Part shown: positions 13,595 to 24,600 of the stretch, piece by piece | Layout: each line of letters opens with the position of its first letter | Position numbering within the stretch: the stretch's first letter is position 1 | Origin: Labia minor | Lineage: Eukaryota; Arthropoda; Insecta; Dermaptera; Spongiphoridae | Length of the DNA: 64,000 nt | Reading direction: 5' to 3' | Assembly (NCBI GenBank): GCA_963082975.1 | Contig: OY720344.1 | Span: 83,750,053-83,814,052 of the forward strand | Notes under the pieces: generated by a model | Database searches by the model: none | What the model saw: the letters and a program-made list of their open reading frames with translations, nothing else | What the model was told of the DNA's origin: nothing | Made by a program: the position numbers and the translations under genes

Positions 13595-13728
13595 ATTCAA
13601 TATATAATATAATAATATATAATATATATTTCTTTATAATGTATTTGCATTTGTTTGTTTTTTCAGTTCTGGCTCTTTCAAGTATATTTTTGATCAAAAT
13701 ATTCTCTAAAACAAATTCGAATAAATGA
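2258..13728 (+). CDS. SV2-like major facilitator superfamily transporter, ten exons, complete
   Basis: Exons: 2258-2315, 6461-6622, 7244-7406, 7482-7603, 9601-9845, 10756-10919, 11668-11824, 11902-12016, 12103-12381, 13667-13728. All introns are GT-AG and every junction is phase-consistent, giving 508 residues and a TGA stop. MFS motif A (GLIADRFGRKKVLL) lies at residues 83-96 between TM2 and TM3. A sugar-transporter-like ESPKYVLETQ follows TM6 near residue 216. A cysteine-bearing extracytoplasmic loop separates TM7 and TM8, as in synaptic-vesicle-2-like proteins. About 12 membrane segments are predicted by eye. Exon 1 carries EEALELTG, the usual SV2-like start (EALexxGfGkfqy). Substrate is unknown; insect SV2-like proteins are taken as organic solute carriers. 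The gene lies wholly inside an intron of the opposite-strand Osiris gene. Length is normal for the family. Confidence 0.88.
2791..4200. repeat. 1.4-kb near-perfect palindrome made of two family A copies
   Basis: The left arm (2791-3391) and right arm (3586-4200) are reverse complements with few differences, mainly in the CA/TG microsatellite length. They are separated by a 194-base unique spacer. Each arm is a complete family A element, arranged with their 5' ends (ACTATCTCGTAAGAGATAGT) facing inward and their hairpin 3' ends (GAGTGGAGACACTCCAG) outward. The shared outer flank CTAATTTTT extends beyond the element. The palindrome lies in intron 1 of the SV2-like gene, so its pre-mRNA could fold into a stem of about 600 bp. 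Confidence 0.9.
5177..5230 (-). mobile_element. Family B 3'-end fragment
   Basis: GATCTGTGGCCAGGCTC followed by ACCAACCGATGATTTGAAAT matches the hairpin plus inner inverted repeat of family B. Only this end is kept. Confidence 0.55.
5332..5809. repeat. Family B palindromic copy (two 5' halves tail to tail)
   Basis: Arms of about 210 bp (5332-5548 and 5600-5809) are inverted repeats around a 50-base centre. Both outer ends read ACCGACCGACGATAGTAA and then GGGAGGTATTG. Each arm has a GTCTGTC/GTCCGTCC tract and a GATTTTGATGAAATTTGG-type box. Long open frames across this segment are repeat sequence, not genes. It lies in intron 1 of the SV2-like gene, 1.1 kb from the family A palindrome. Confidence 0.85.
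6890..7137 (-). mobile_element. Family E repeat, relative of family A
   Basis: In family A orientation it starts with a terminal palindrome TACTTCGTATAAGGGAAGTA, followed by ATTGGAATCGTCAAAAATTT. The order of boxes then matches family A: CGAGATTTCGAT, CGTTTTAGACCTCC and a GTCTGTGTGTATG microsatellite, here a long (CATA)n at 6959-7007. Only the 5' half is visible. It lies in intron 2 of the SV2-like gene. Confidence 0.55.
7138..7200 (-). repeat. Family C fragment
   Basis: The minus strand reads AATTGTTTAGTCTAACCGAT and then GTTTGATGGATTTGG, the same block as at 17338 (plus) and 18165 (minus). Confidence 0.5.
7865..8080. repeat. Family H repeat
   Basis: TTTATGCGCATTGTGGTTGT matches the reverse complement of a block near 62315-62365. 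AAAATGTTTCAACCAGTGC near 8033 matches 62453 in the same direction. It lies in intron 4 of the SV2-like gene. The open frame here is not supported as coding. Confidence 0.4.
8789..9052. mobile_element. hAT-type MITE with perfect 8-bp target duplication
   Basis: Terminal inverted repeats CAGGGGTCGGCAACCT and AGGTTGCCGACCCCTG are flanked by TTATAGAG at 8781-8788 and 9053-9060. The 264-base interior is non-coding and contains TTTACCTTTTTTTAGA and TCGAAAATGTT boxes shared with the elements near 38.1, 39.9 and 40.7 kb. Short terminal repeats of this type with 8-bp duplications are the hAT hallmark. It lies in intron 4 of the SV2-like gene. Confidence 0.9.
9846..10755. other. Intron 5 of the SV2-like gene
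   Basis: AT-rich; a read-through open frame continues about 220 bases past the donor at 9845. No repeat or exon recognised. Confidence 0.6.
11390..11616 (-). mobile_element. tRNA-derived SINE, diverged copy
   Basis: The minus strand has a CAGGTTCAAGTCTCAG B-box region and the body TTCAAGAAAATCAAGATAAA and AAGAGGAACTGTTCTACTGA, matching the 57.6 and 62.7 kb copies. The 3' tail is not conserved. It lies in intron 6 of the SV2-like gene. Confidence 0.7.
12887..13443 (-). mobile_element. Family A Helentron-like element (HINE candidate)
   Basis: This is a diverged but full-length copy of the arms of the palindrome at 2.8-4.2 kb. The 3' end is the hairpin GAGTGGAGAGTCTCCAG with the inverted GAGATAGT just inside it. 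The 5' end is ACTATTTCGCCAGAGATAAT. The internal microsatellite is (GA)n here instead of (GT)n. It lies in the last intron of the SV2-like gene. Confidence 0.7.
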
Positions 13729-13964
13729 TACAATTTATTCATTTACAAGAATTGTTTGAACGGCTATTTATTCCAATATCTAATTTATTATTCTTTATAA
13801 AGTCCAATATAATTTAAAAGGTATTTATTTAATTAAAAGAAATGAAGAATTAAATTAAAATTACAACGAAGAGATCAATCGATTTTGAAGAGAAGATATA
13901 TACAGCTTCAAATGAAAAAACAAATATAAATGTAAAATATTGTTATAAATGTTTAATATTCATT

Positions 13965-13970
13965 AATAAA
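13965..13970 (+). terminator. Poly(A) signal of the SV2-like transporter gene
   Basis: AATAAA lies 237 bases past the stop codon, in AT-rich 3' UTR. It is the canonical signal in the expected position. AATAAA is frequent by chance in this sequence, so the exact site is tentative. Confidence 0.45.
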
Positions 13971-15322
13971 AGTGTTATAAAATCAGAGTAAATATTTTAA
14001 CGCTTCCTTTCATGATAATTAAATATTCGTGAAAATTTCCCTTTCTCCTTTTTATCCATTCCAAGGTAATTTGTAACTCATTATTATCATTAAATTAACA
14101 AGAATAATTATTCAGGGTAGTCCGTCTGTATAATCCCTTACCCCTGTGGGCAAAGGGTTCCATTGAACCGAACGTTTATTAATCCAGGGGGACATGGGAT
14201 TGAGACGACATTGATTAAAGGAGAGGGACAAGTGAGGTTACACCTGAACAATGATTATTTAGAAGAATTGTACCAAACAATAAGACTAAGAGTGATAAAT
14301 GGTCCATAATAAATCCCTCTACATTATTAAATAAAAATATTACATTTCTTGAAAATTACTATTAACGCCCTTTCAAAGTACATCAATCATGACTAAAATA
14401 ATATATCTTTATCTATAGATATAAAAAAAGGTTTTTTAATATCTAATCAATAACCGCAGAAATTAATTTTTTAAAGTTTATATATAATTCTCCGTGTTGT
14501 TCATTCAAGAGCCTGGCGTGGCCCACTGTCCCTAGCGGAATCATTTTCACAATGCGTATATATTAATTATTATAAGAAGTCCCAAATAAAGAATTAATAT
14601 AATATTTTATTTTAAATTCTAATATTCAAATATCATTTCAATTAAATAATTTATTCTAAAAGTTCTCATTTTAATCAAATTAATAAAATATTTAGATCAT
14701 ATTTAACTTAATTTTTATTTATTGATTCTATTTAATTGAATATTTCTTTTTTTTCTATTTGAAAGTGATAGGTTAAAAAAAAAGAATATATTATTTTTAA
14801 TGTTTTATGGATACAAAAATATTTTCAAAACGTCAATTAAAATGACTAAATTATATTAATTTTGTTTTTGTTTCAATTATTAATTACACTATATTTTAAG
14901 TGCAAAAATGATTTCTTGGTTATATAAAAATTAAAATATGATTTTTTAGACAAATGATATAAACGAGATGTTTTAAATTTTGAGTATTTTTTAAAAATTT
15001 GTTTTAAATCAAAATTATTGTATTCTATTATATTTTTTTATTAATAGGCTTCTTTTTTATTTTTAATTTTTAATAAATTCTCTTTTTTTGATATGATATT
15101 AATAATAAATAATATTAAATTGTATATAAATTTAAAAATTAGAATATTTGATTTTTTTTAAATTTTAACACATGTAATCAATCATATGCATTACGAATGG
15201 AAAATTTTGAAAATCAACTTGGTATTAAATTCAGAAAAAAAACTATTCGAATATAGGTGTAATTTAAAACTCTTTCTCTCCTTCTATTTTAAATTTTAAA
15301 AAACGGAGTGTTAAGAAATTAA

Positions 15323-15358
15323 GATGTCTTATACAACATGGATGGGTAAATGAATTGG
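15323..15358 (+). repeat. Conserved short repeat (family F)
   Basis: CAACATGGATGGGTAAATGA and its neighbours (about 36 bases) recur almost unchanged at 59245-59282 while the flanks do not match. Origin unknown. Confidence 0.4.
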
Positions 15359-15439
15359 GTTGGAAGAGGGGGCAATTTTCTTCTAATTCAGATTTAGGAC
15401 AAATCGGACAACATTATGTCAAATCTCGCTAAGAACATT

Positions 15440-16205
15440 CAATATTTCTGTACACAAATTATTCAGAGTCTTGGCAAAGCGTATGACTCACAATCAGTTT
15501 AAATTGAAATTTATATAAATTAACAAAGTGAAAATTTTTATTTGTTCAAATTTTATTTTAATGAATCAAAAAAAAAAATTAAATATATAGATCACATGAT
15601 TAAGAGAAGCAAGAAACTTGAGAGAAAATAACTGTTAGATGGAGGTCGGACATGACAGAAACTGTAAGCGAAATCTTTATGGTGCGACGAATAATTTTCA
15701 AATCTCCTAGCACCACAGAATTAGATAATTTTCTTTTAAGGGAGGAAATTAACTATGATCTAGAAAAATTAATAAAACTTAATAATAAAAAGAAAAACAA
15801 ATAAATCAATTAATTTAAATTAATACTATTAATGAATGTATATATTGTTAATTTATCTATAGTTTTATACCGTTAATTTTGATAAATTGTCTAAAGTTTC
15901 TAACTTTGCATTTTCTCAAATTTTATTATAATTAAAAATATTCAATAAAAATCAAGTAATGAAAATAAAATATCAAAATGAAATAATCAAGAAATATTAT
16001 ACTCTATTTCTATTATAACATATACAATACTTACGAACCATAGGCGGAGGAAATATTAGGAGATATCATTGCGGGTTCAAGCCAAATCGATCAAATTTAA
16101 TTAAGATATTTTCATTCTGACAGATATTAGAAAAAAACCGCGAATTCAATATTTCTGTTCACTAATTATTTGTAGACTTTAGTAAAACCTACGCATGACT
16201 CAATA
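15440..16205. repeat. Diverged direct repeat pair
   Basis: TTCAATATTTCTGTACAC with ATTATT, AGTCTT and GTATGACTCA at 15440-15495 recurs in diverged form at 16145-16205 (TTCAATATTTCTGTTCAC ... GCATGACTCA). No element ends found. Confidence 0.35.
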
Positions 16206-17337
16206 GATTCGGATAAACTTTTTCAAATTTTTCAAGGCGCTCTGAGCAGCAAGTATTTATAAAAGAAAATGATTTATTCAAATTATTCTATGAATTTTCA
16301 AGTGGGGTTAGACGGATTAATTTGTTAGAGACAATTTCAAATAATTATTAAACCCAACCATATTTCCAATAACTATTGAATTAATTAAAATGACATTGAA
16401 TTCTTTTTCTAGAAAATTAACTTATAAATTTAAAATTTTAATATTAATTTAGATTATTCACACACGCATATAAAACTTTTATTTGTATAGATAATATAGT
16501 AACAGTATTACAAGTAATATACAATTTATGCACTTTATAGCTATATTCATTAATTCTCGATTAAGGAAAGTAATAAACTTTATTCAATTATATATTTATC
16601 TATTCACTCAGTTGTAATATCAAACAATATTTGAGAAATATATTTAATTATTAATTTTAAATGAAATTTGTGTATATTTTTATTTGCAATTTCAAATATT
16701 GATTAATTTGAATATTTATTTTTAATTCTATACTAATATAAACTGGAAAGTTTCATTTAGAATAAATAAATAAGGAAATAACAAAAGCAAACAAAAAAAA
16801 AACAATATAACAAAAAATAAAAAATAAAAAAAATTAAAATAAAATAAAATTTAAATGAGAGAAAGAGAGCGAGCGAGAGATATTTACTAGGCCAAGGTCT
16901 TGGCTGTTAATTTTTTAATATTAATCATAATAATAATAATATAGACATATGTATGTAAAAGCAAAAGAAAGTTTTTTTATAAATTTTGCATTCTTTAGGA
17001 GGCCAATAATCTAGGTAAAGTATACCAGAAAAGGCACCGTGATTGGTTTACGTGCCAATGTCCACGGCTGTGTCAATTTTACTTGATTATGTGTTTTGAA
17101 AACTAATTAATCAATCAGAACCAACTATGTTGTGCCACTCTATCACCCAAATCCTCTCCTCACGAAACTTCCTCAAATATGTCTATAAATTATTCTTCTA
17201 TCGTGATCTTGGTTTATCATATATATATCTGTTTCCCCATATCCCCATAAAGAAACCTTTTGATCATTGTAAAAACGATTTTATGATCTTATAACAGTAA
17301 TCATTAAAATTTTTATTAAAAAATATTCTATAATTTG

Positions 17338-17480
17338 GTAATTGTTTAGTCTAACCGATGTGTGATGGATTTGGATAAAACTTTAACAGTAGAATCGTTT
17401 TTTGATTCAAACCACTTTCCTTAATAAGTATGTGGCGTTCACTTTTAGTTTACGAGATAAAAATTATTAAAATTTGCTTA
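17338..17480 (+). repeat. Family C repeat, left inverted copy
   Basis: Starts AATTGTTTAGTCTAACCGAT and runs through a TTTTTTGATTCAAA box to TAGTTTACGAGATAAAAATT. It is the inverted partner of 18000-18165, and family B lies between them. Confidence 0.6.
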
Positions 17481-17550
17481 TAAACTAGCTATGAATGAGC
17501 AGCCATTTAATAATGTTTTATTGACCAATTCAACCGGAAGTGGTAGTATT

Positions 17551-17896
17551 AGCGATCGACGATTGGAAGGGAATGGTTATTTTCACACCAAATTTTTTTT
17601 ATATATCACCACGAATCATGCACTTTGTATTGGTTTTATCCTCGAGATAAATCATCTTTATTAGTTTTTTCTTAATTTAAAATTATATGACGTCATTCAA
17701 CCATTCATGACGTCACAGCCTGGTCTTACATATATTTTATAAATAAAATAAAATTAAAAATATTTATGTTATATGCCTATCTGTTTTTTATTACAATAAT
17801 AGATATATTAAAATTATTTGAAATTGTTTCTGTAGCTTGGAATTAATTTATTTCAAACCGTCGGTCGGTTCGGACCTGGCCACAGGTCAACTTATT
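17551..17896 (+). mobile_element. Family B Helentron-like element (HINE candidate)
   Basis: The degraded 5' end (ATCGACGATTGGAAGG) leads into the TTTTCACACCAAATTT box, two TGACGTCA-type palindromes and an AT-rich middle. The 3' end reads CGTCGGTCGGT, TCG, then the hairpin GACCTGGCCACAGGTC. It is flanked on both sides by inverted copies of family C. Confidence 0.65.
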
Positions 17897-17999
17897 TAAT
17901 CTTCTTATATCCACATCGAACTTATAAAAAATCAGAAAATTAGTGGAGCTCAGTGGTGGTCAAATAATAAAATGTGGTAGCTAAATTGTATATGAATGG

Positions 18000-18165
18000 A
18001 TTTATATGCAAACATAAATAATTTTTATCTCGTAAACTAGAAGCGACTGCAACATACAGGTTACTTGTTTGTTTTGAATCAAAAAAGGATTATACTCGTA
18101 AATTTTTATCAAAATCCATCATACATAGGTTAAACTAAACAATTACCTATAATTTTTCTAAACAA
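18000..18165 (-). repeat. Family C repeat, right inverted copy
   Basis: The reverse complement matches 17338-17480 box by box, at roughly 75-80% identity by eye. Together they form an 830-base inverted structure around a family B element. Confidence 0.6.
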
Positions 18166-18717
18166 TCATTATCAATTGAGTTGTAATTGAACTATAATAA
18201 ATAAATATCTGTTTAAATAAAATTTGCTTAATATTATATAATTACATTAAGTATAGAATATTTAAACAATATATATCCTACTTATATACATGGTCATCGA
18301 AAAAGGTGGACGGGATTTCGAAGAGTAATAAAAACCATAATACTATGGTAGAATAATTATTTATTTATCAAAAGACACAGAAAATCACGAAAGGTAATGG
18401 CGGCGCACAGCAAGATGGCGACTAAGCATGCGCCCACTTCGACTAAATGCTACTCAAAATATTTATAAAGCTACACAATCTCTCGTTAATTTCGTGTTGA
18501 TGACGTGTTTATTTATCGAATAGTTGTATAACAAAATCCCGTCTGCCTGTATTATACCTCTCTATTTACCATATACTGAGGGATTAGAAAATAAGAGAAT
18601 TCTAAGAATTGGTTTCTTATAAACTATATCATATGCAAATATTTAAATTTGACAATAGTATTTAAAAATATTCAAAATAAATTTTTAATAGAACATAGAA
18701 CATTATTGATTTTACTA

Positions 18718-19147
18718 TACGAGGTGTGGCTATTAAATAACGAGACTGCTTACAAAAAATGGTTTAATTAAAAAAATTATGATACAATCAAACTTTCCCC
18801 CTCATTATACTCCCCTCCACTCGCCACACACCGCTTCATCCTTTTTTTCCACTGTTCGAAGTCGTTTTTTGTTAGGCCTTTCAGAAGCTCCGCCGTTTTT
18901 CTTTTCAAGGAATTTCACATTGATACGTTGTTCGTGTTTTTCGTCACACATCTTTTTCGGCGTAGGAACAAAAACACGTTTATTTTAAACCGCTACAGAA
19001 AAAAAAACTACTTCACCGCCAGACATATGATCTCGTACTGGAATAGTAGACCCTTCCAGCTGTACAACGGTGCATTAGGCTCCCGCCTACCCTCTCTTGG
19101 AGGCCGTCTGCGCACGCAGTCTCATTATTTAATAGCCACACCTCGTA
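18718..19147 (-). mobile_element. Internally deleted mariner element
   Basis: Inverted repeats of about 30 bp begin TACGAGGTGTGGCTATTAAA and are flanked by TA dinucleotides. On the minus strand a transposase start (MCDEKHEQRINVKFLEK, 18951 downward) corresponds to the first helix-turn-helix of mariner transposases. It is followed in a different frame by the extreme C-terminus (GLTKNDFEQWKKRMKRC), with a stop at 18777-18779. The catalytic core is missing, so this is a deletion derivative that cannot make transposase. Short open frames on both strands here belong to it. Confidence 0.85.
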
Positions 19148-20135
19148 TAATATATATATATTACGTTTGATTAGAAAATCATTTTTACGAGTTATATATT
19201 GATATGAAACGTATATAAACAAAATTTATAAATTTACAGGGTACCCATTTAAGTATTGAAAAACGTTTCCTAATTAATGATAGGATGTTATTTTAATTTA
19301 CATTCCGTGTTTATAATTAATTCACACAGAAATGAGTTTTTAATAATAATAATTAAATCATCATTCAATCCTTATTTTTCATTTTTTTTATTGCAGTATA
19401 TAATTAGTAATAAAAACAAAACAAGTCGTTATTTAAAATAAATGCCACCCTCCTTAATGTTTCTTTACAATTTATCATTTATTTCGAGATTTAAAATGAA
19501 ATTCTCTCTATTATTTAATGAAAACAAATGAAGAATGATTATCGTTTACCATATTAAAGTACTCATTATATTTTCTTATAATATAACTCTAAAAATATGG
19601 AATCTGTATATTTAAAAAACTAAGTACAATTTTGATGACATTAACTCCGTTAAAACGATTTAACATATCTAAAACATTCAATTGTCATTTGTAATGACCT
19701 ACGGTGTTATTGGCAAAAATATCGAAATCGGTCAACAAGTTTTATTTTTTTCTTTCCCAAAAAACAAATTCAAATTTTTGTACCTGCTTTATTCAAAAAC
19801 ATTCAATAATATATCATGATTAACTTTTTTATTTATAGATAAATAAAATAAAAATTAAAATGATTTTGTTCGTCTGTGATATTTTCCCATTGGTTAACTA
19901 GATTTTTATTTAATTTTCATATTTGATCATATAACAAAATAAATTTTTTTTTTTTATTTAATTCTGTTATAACTTTTATGAATATATTTTTAATGTTCGT
20001 TAAACAGGCAAATTATTTTTCCTTTTAAAAAGACACGTACTTGTATATATATATATAGATATGTATGTAAATGTAAATGTCTTAATTTCATTCAATGAAT
20101 TAAAATATAATTGAATTTGATTTAATTGATCTTAC

Positions 20136-20383
20136 CTGGGCGCTGTGGAAAACTCAAAAGGCTCGTTAAGTATATTTCTATACTGTGGAGTTCGGACAAC
20201 TCGGGCGTAATCGCCTATTTGATAGACAGGCTTATTGAAGAAATCGGAAAGCGATTGCAAAGCACGCGATTTAAAACATTCAGCGAGATCACCATTGAAA
20301 CATCCAGAGGTTGCTCGACCCAAGTAGGGATCCTCCTCCTCGTCAAGAGATCCCAAGCCGAGCCAAGACAGCAAATCTTTGCC
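20136..20383 (-). CDS. Osiris-family gene, second coding exon (two-cysteine region)
   Basis: This 248-nt exon encodes 82 residues, starting GKDLLSWLGLGSLDEEED. The acceptor is a T-run ending in CAG above 20383, and the donor is CAG/GTAAGATC below 20136. It enters in phase 0, matching the signal-peptide exon, and leaves in phase 2, matching the exon at 1541-1731. GCFNGDLAECFKSRALQSL carries two cysteines seven residues apart, followed by a CxKxRAL-like helix. That is the N-terminal signature of Osiris (DUF1676) proteins. Base composition is clearly richer in GC than the surrounding intron, as expected of constrained coding DNA. The intron to the next exon is 18.4 kb and contains a whole gene on the other strand. 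Confidence 0.85.
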
Positions 20384-20740
20384 CTGAAAAAAAACATTAA
20401 ACAAATTCAGGTTAACTTCTAGGAAAATAGTAATAAAACTAGAAATAATTTAGACATCATTGATTTTAATCATCTTATCAATAATAAATAAATATATGAA
20501 TAAGGAAATTAGGATTTAGATTTAAAGAATAAAAAGAAATTAATATTATTTTAATTTGGCATGAAAGAAATATTTCTATGAAAATTAATAAAAAAAAATA
20601 AAAATAATTTATTTATTAAACTTCAAAAATATCGAAACATTTAAATATGGGTAGAGCCATAAAATTGACAAGTTTTAAAAGGATATAACATTTTAGAAGA
20701 ATTTAAATTAACTATGCAATCGTGAAGCGTCTCTTATTAA

Positions 20741-20939
20741 CTCTAGAACCGTGACATGGGATCTGTGAGACCAGCAATTTATTAAAAGATAGATTTTCAT
20801 TTTAATATATGCTATAATTCTCAGTACCTTGCTAGAACTATCGTAACTGTGGTGTTTTCATTTGTCTACTAACGTTTACCTAGTTAGGACATAATTTGAA
20901 GTTATCATTTGGTCTGAGGGACCAATGTCACAGTTTACA
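20741..20939. mobile_element. piggyBac-type MITE with TTAA target duplication
   Basis: The imperfect inverted ends CTCTAGAACCGTGACATGGG and, on the other strand, TGTAAACTGTGACATTGG are each followed inward by a palindromic GGTCTGAGGGACC-like motif. TTAA flanks both sides (20737-20740 and 20940-20943). At 199 bases it is non-coding. piggyBac is inferred from TTAA plus the end motif. Confidence 0.72.
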
Positions 20940-21384
20940 TTAAGAAACCCCAATAATTTATTCTAAGTATTTTTTTACAGGTAAACTAGGTTGTATTCTT
21001 GGGTTCCCTCCGAAAGACAAGGGGGTAAAACGAACCCACATATATTGGTCAATATAAAGTTAGGTTTCAGTAAAACGAGATTTATTTATATTTAATTACT
21101 ATTAACATTTTTTACTTCTTTTTCAACTAAATTTATTATATCTTATATCTTATATCACTATTTTAAATAGTAGGATATTCATAAGAAAATTTAAAAAAAA
21201 ATAATATGCTTTTGTTAATATTAATTAATGTGATTTGCTGTGAATAGAGTAGATTTGATAATGATTAGTGACCTTGTGATGCAAGATCTCCGCATGTCCG
21301 GATAATATGACGATTTATACAAATTATATGAAGACAGGAGGTGACTTTTTGAATGAAACACAGGTTTTTTGATAAAAAATTATT

Positions 21385-21640
21385 TTATTTTTCAACGTAA
21401 TCTCTTTTGAGCACTAAACACTTCGTCCAACGTTTCTCCAATTTTTTTCTCTTCCTAAAAAGATTTGTCGAAGACATCAAAATAGATTTGTTTGTGAGAT
21501 TATTTCATCGTTAGAGTCAAATCTTTTTCTCCCGAGCCATTTCTTCCGGTTTGGAAACAATAAATATTCACTTGAGGCTAAACCCGGAGAATAGGGCGGA
21601 TGTGGGAGCAATTCGTATTCCAATTCTTGGATTTTCATGG
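21385..21640 (-). pseudogene. Mariner transposase C-terminal fragment, decayed
   Basis: The minus strand encodes LLPHPPYSPGLASSEYLLFP, then NRKKWLGRKRF, and, after a frameshift, RWTKCLVLKRDYVEK and a stop. These are the conserved end of mariner transposases (HPPYSPDLAPSD and ...RWxKCIxxxGDYVEK). The third catalytic Asp region is altered (PGLASSE instead of PDLAPSD), so it is dead. The family differs from the 18.7-kb element. No terminal repeats were resolved. Confidence 0.85.
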
Positions 21641-24600
21641 AAATTCACTTTTTTCCATTTTCTCCTCAAATCACGTGGTATATTATAATTAATTATTATA
21701 TATAATTCGTATATTATAAAAATTATAAATATAAAACAATTGTATAGTTATTCGTAATGCAATTATAACTTTATTACAAATATAGTTATAAAACATAGGT
21801 AATACTTATAATTAATTAAGTAATATATATATTGGACTCTAATTAATAACAAAATAATAAAATTAGAATTGAAAATTGGTTAATAACTTCATCTAAAATA
21901 TAATATATGTACATATATATAGTATATTTGATTCATTTTCAATTCCGAAATTTATGAAGATCGTATACAGAGCGTTAACAAAAGATTCGTTCCAAAAAGT
22001 TATGAATGCACAAAAAAATTTAATCATTTAACCTGCTAATTTCTAATAAAAAAACAATTTTACATAACTGTAATGTAATTTTTGCAATAAAATTTTTGTG
22101 TGCGTTTATTCATTTATTTAATATTTTTTTTTTGAATAAAATAAATGAAGTAGTGGAATACTTTTGAACATTTAAAAAGAATATAAGTATTTAGTTCTAT
22201 TAAGGTATCTTATTTTTTATACATGTTTTTTTAAAGTAGAATAGAAATTTGAAAGCGAAAGAGATAAAATTTGAAAATCAAATTCCGCTTGCCTTTGGAA
22301 TTGCATGCATTCTGCAAACTCATACAAGACGAAATTTAATGTCCAATTGTCACATTTATGTAAGTACAGACACAATTTGCCACCATTACTATGAATGAGA
22401 ACATTACTATTATTATTAGTATTACTGTCTCTCTTTTCAAATTCCCTGGAGAAAGTTAATCCTCTTTCCTCCCTCCCCTTCTTGTATAAATTTTAATATG
22501 CAAGATTTGTCTTTTAAATTTTTTTTTTATTCTTCTTGATTAGTTTTTTTTTCTTTTTCATTTCATTAAAATGTAAAAAATGGTGTTTCTTCTTCTATAA
22601 GACTCTCTTTCGGAATCGAGAGGAAAGTTGATCTTCCAGTCAGAAATGGTTGTTTGTGTTTCACTCTTATCAATTATCATTTATATTCTTGCGGTACACA
22701 TTAGAAAACGATTCGCTTCGTTTACTAAAAAGATAATGAAATTAGATATATGTTTGTGTGTGGGTGGTTGTTCGAATTTTATATATACCTATCTACATTT
22801 AAATTTGAAATTAAACACGAGTATATACAAGTTGATTTTCATTACAAATACAATTTAAGAATCGATTATTTTCTACCAAATAAGGAGAAAAAGTTTCATT
22901 TCTATTCGTGAGATGAATCTCCAGTTTTATACTTCCACTTATACTACTTCTACTATAATTTTAAATAGAGTTGGAATTTAATTCCATTCTTGAAATTTAA
23001 TATTCTTACAGATTTTTTTTTATTTTTTGTTAAATTAACCATTAAATTCAAATATCAGAGAAATATGTTTTGAGGTCTTTAATCAAAAACACATCAATAT
23101 ACACATAAAATTTACAAATCATACAATCAATAATTTGATGACAGCCTCCTCTTCATTTCAGGAAGGTCATGAAAGATCACGATAATTACAAATTAAAAAT
23201 AAATAAGAAAAAAAAAATCGATGAAAAATGGAGAATGTCTTAATGAAAATTTGTATTTTAATTTTCATATTAATAATTAAAATAAATTGTGTTTTTGTTT
23301 TAAAATTGTTTTTTAAATTTTTTGATCATTTTTTTATTAAAATTAATATATAAGACTTCAACTATATTTAACACATATTTTTCAAATTATTAAAACCAAC
23401 TTATTAATTAGAATATAAACGAAAAAATCTATCTATGTATTATATTATATTTATTTATATTGAAAAATGAAATAATATATATATAAATGTATAATTACTT
23501 AAATGATGTATAGAAAATTTTAGTGATTGACTAAATTATTGGAACAATTTTATTAACGATACAATAATTTATTTACTGAATATATATACATATTATAATA
23601 AATAAGTTCAAAACCCATCAAAAATACTTTTTAAAATTCTTAAGTATGAAATATGAATTATATTGGTATATAAAAAAAACAAACATTTTTTTTAAACTAT
23701 ATTGCAATTTGTATGAATTCATTTAATAGTGACTGAGAAAAGAAGTTTAATAGAGTTATAAAATATTTTATAAAATTATATTTTTAAAATTAATGGATTT
23801 ATTTTTTAAATTAATTTTTTCATTTGTATGAATACTCAATCAATATACCATCCAAGAATATATTATAATTAATTCATTATGGATTCAATGATTTTTCTCT
23901 GTATTATAACCTGTTGCTTAACTCCTCTTTTATTTAAAATTCAATCCAATAAGTGCCAAGAGATAATTGAACTAATACTGATGGATAAAGAAGACTTCAA
24001 ATCCTAAATCTTATCAAAAAATAAAATAAAAATAAAAAATAAAAAATTAAAATTCTGCCCTTGATTAAGCAAACGTATCATTTTAACGATTTTCTTGATT
24101 CAGGTCAACAAATAAAAATATTTTGTCATTTCATCGTTGTATAATTTACTTTTTCTTAGTTATCGTAATTATATTAATAAACTTAAATGATAATATAATA
24201 TACTTTTGATCATAATATTATTCAATTACTTACATCAAGTAAATTATTATACCACTTTCAATCAAATCGATAGTGAATGCATGAAATTAATTGATTAATG
24301 AATTCAATCTAGGAATAGAATAATTTTCAAGTTTAGAGAAATTACTAAAATATATATGTATATTAATAGATACATTATTTTATAGAGAAGGGGAGGGGAT
24401 TCAATAGATAATGTATCTTGGAAATTCAAAATTAGGTTACTCATTTTAATTACTTAAAATGTAATTGAATAACTCAATAACTATTCACCCAAAAAGCTTG
24501 AAGTTTCCAAAGATGTATTTTAAGAGTTTAATAACTCTTAACTATTATCGACATCATTAAAAGTTTATAATTCCTTAACAATAGTTTAACGATATTTAAC

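Larger units (their letters stand above)
13971..17330. other. Intronic or intergenic DNA right of the SV2-like gene
   Basis: Within the long Osiris intron. It contains repeat F, the diverged pair at 15.4/16.2 kb and a GC-richer unique patch at about 16995-17215 with three CCAAT-type boxes (GCCAATA, GATTGGT, GCCAATG). Otherwise nothing recognised. Confidence 0.5.

Noticed and set aside
14110-14240. Possible repeat pair with 43.98 kb (CCCTGTGGGC(C/A)AAGGGTTC)
   Set aside because: Similarity is limited to about 20 bases and flanks do not align.
16050-16100. B-box-like GGGTTCAAGCC suggesting a tRNA or SINE
   Set aside because: No A box at the right distance and no cloverleaf; not related to the SINE family here.
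18779-19222. Three overlapping open frames
   Set aside because: They are explained by the deleted mariner element and its terminal repeats.
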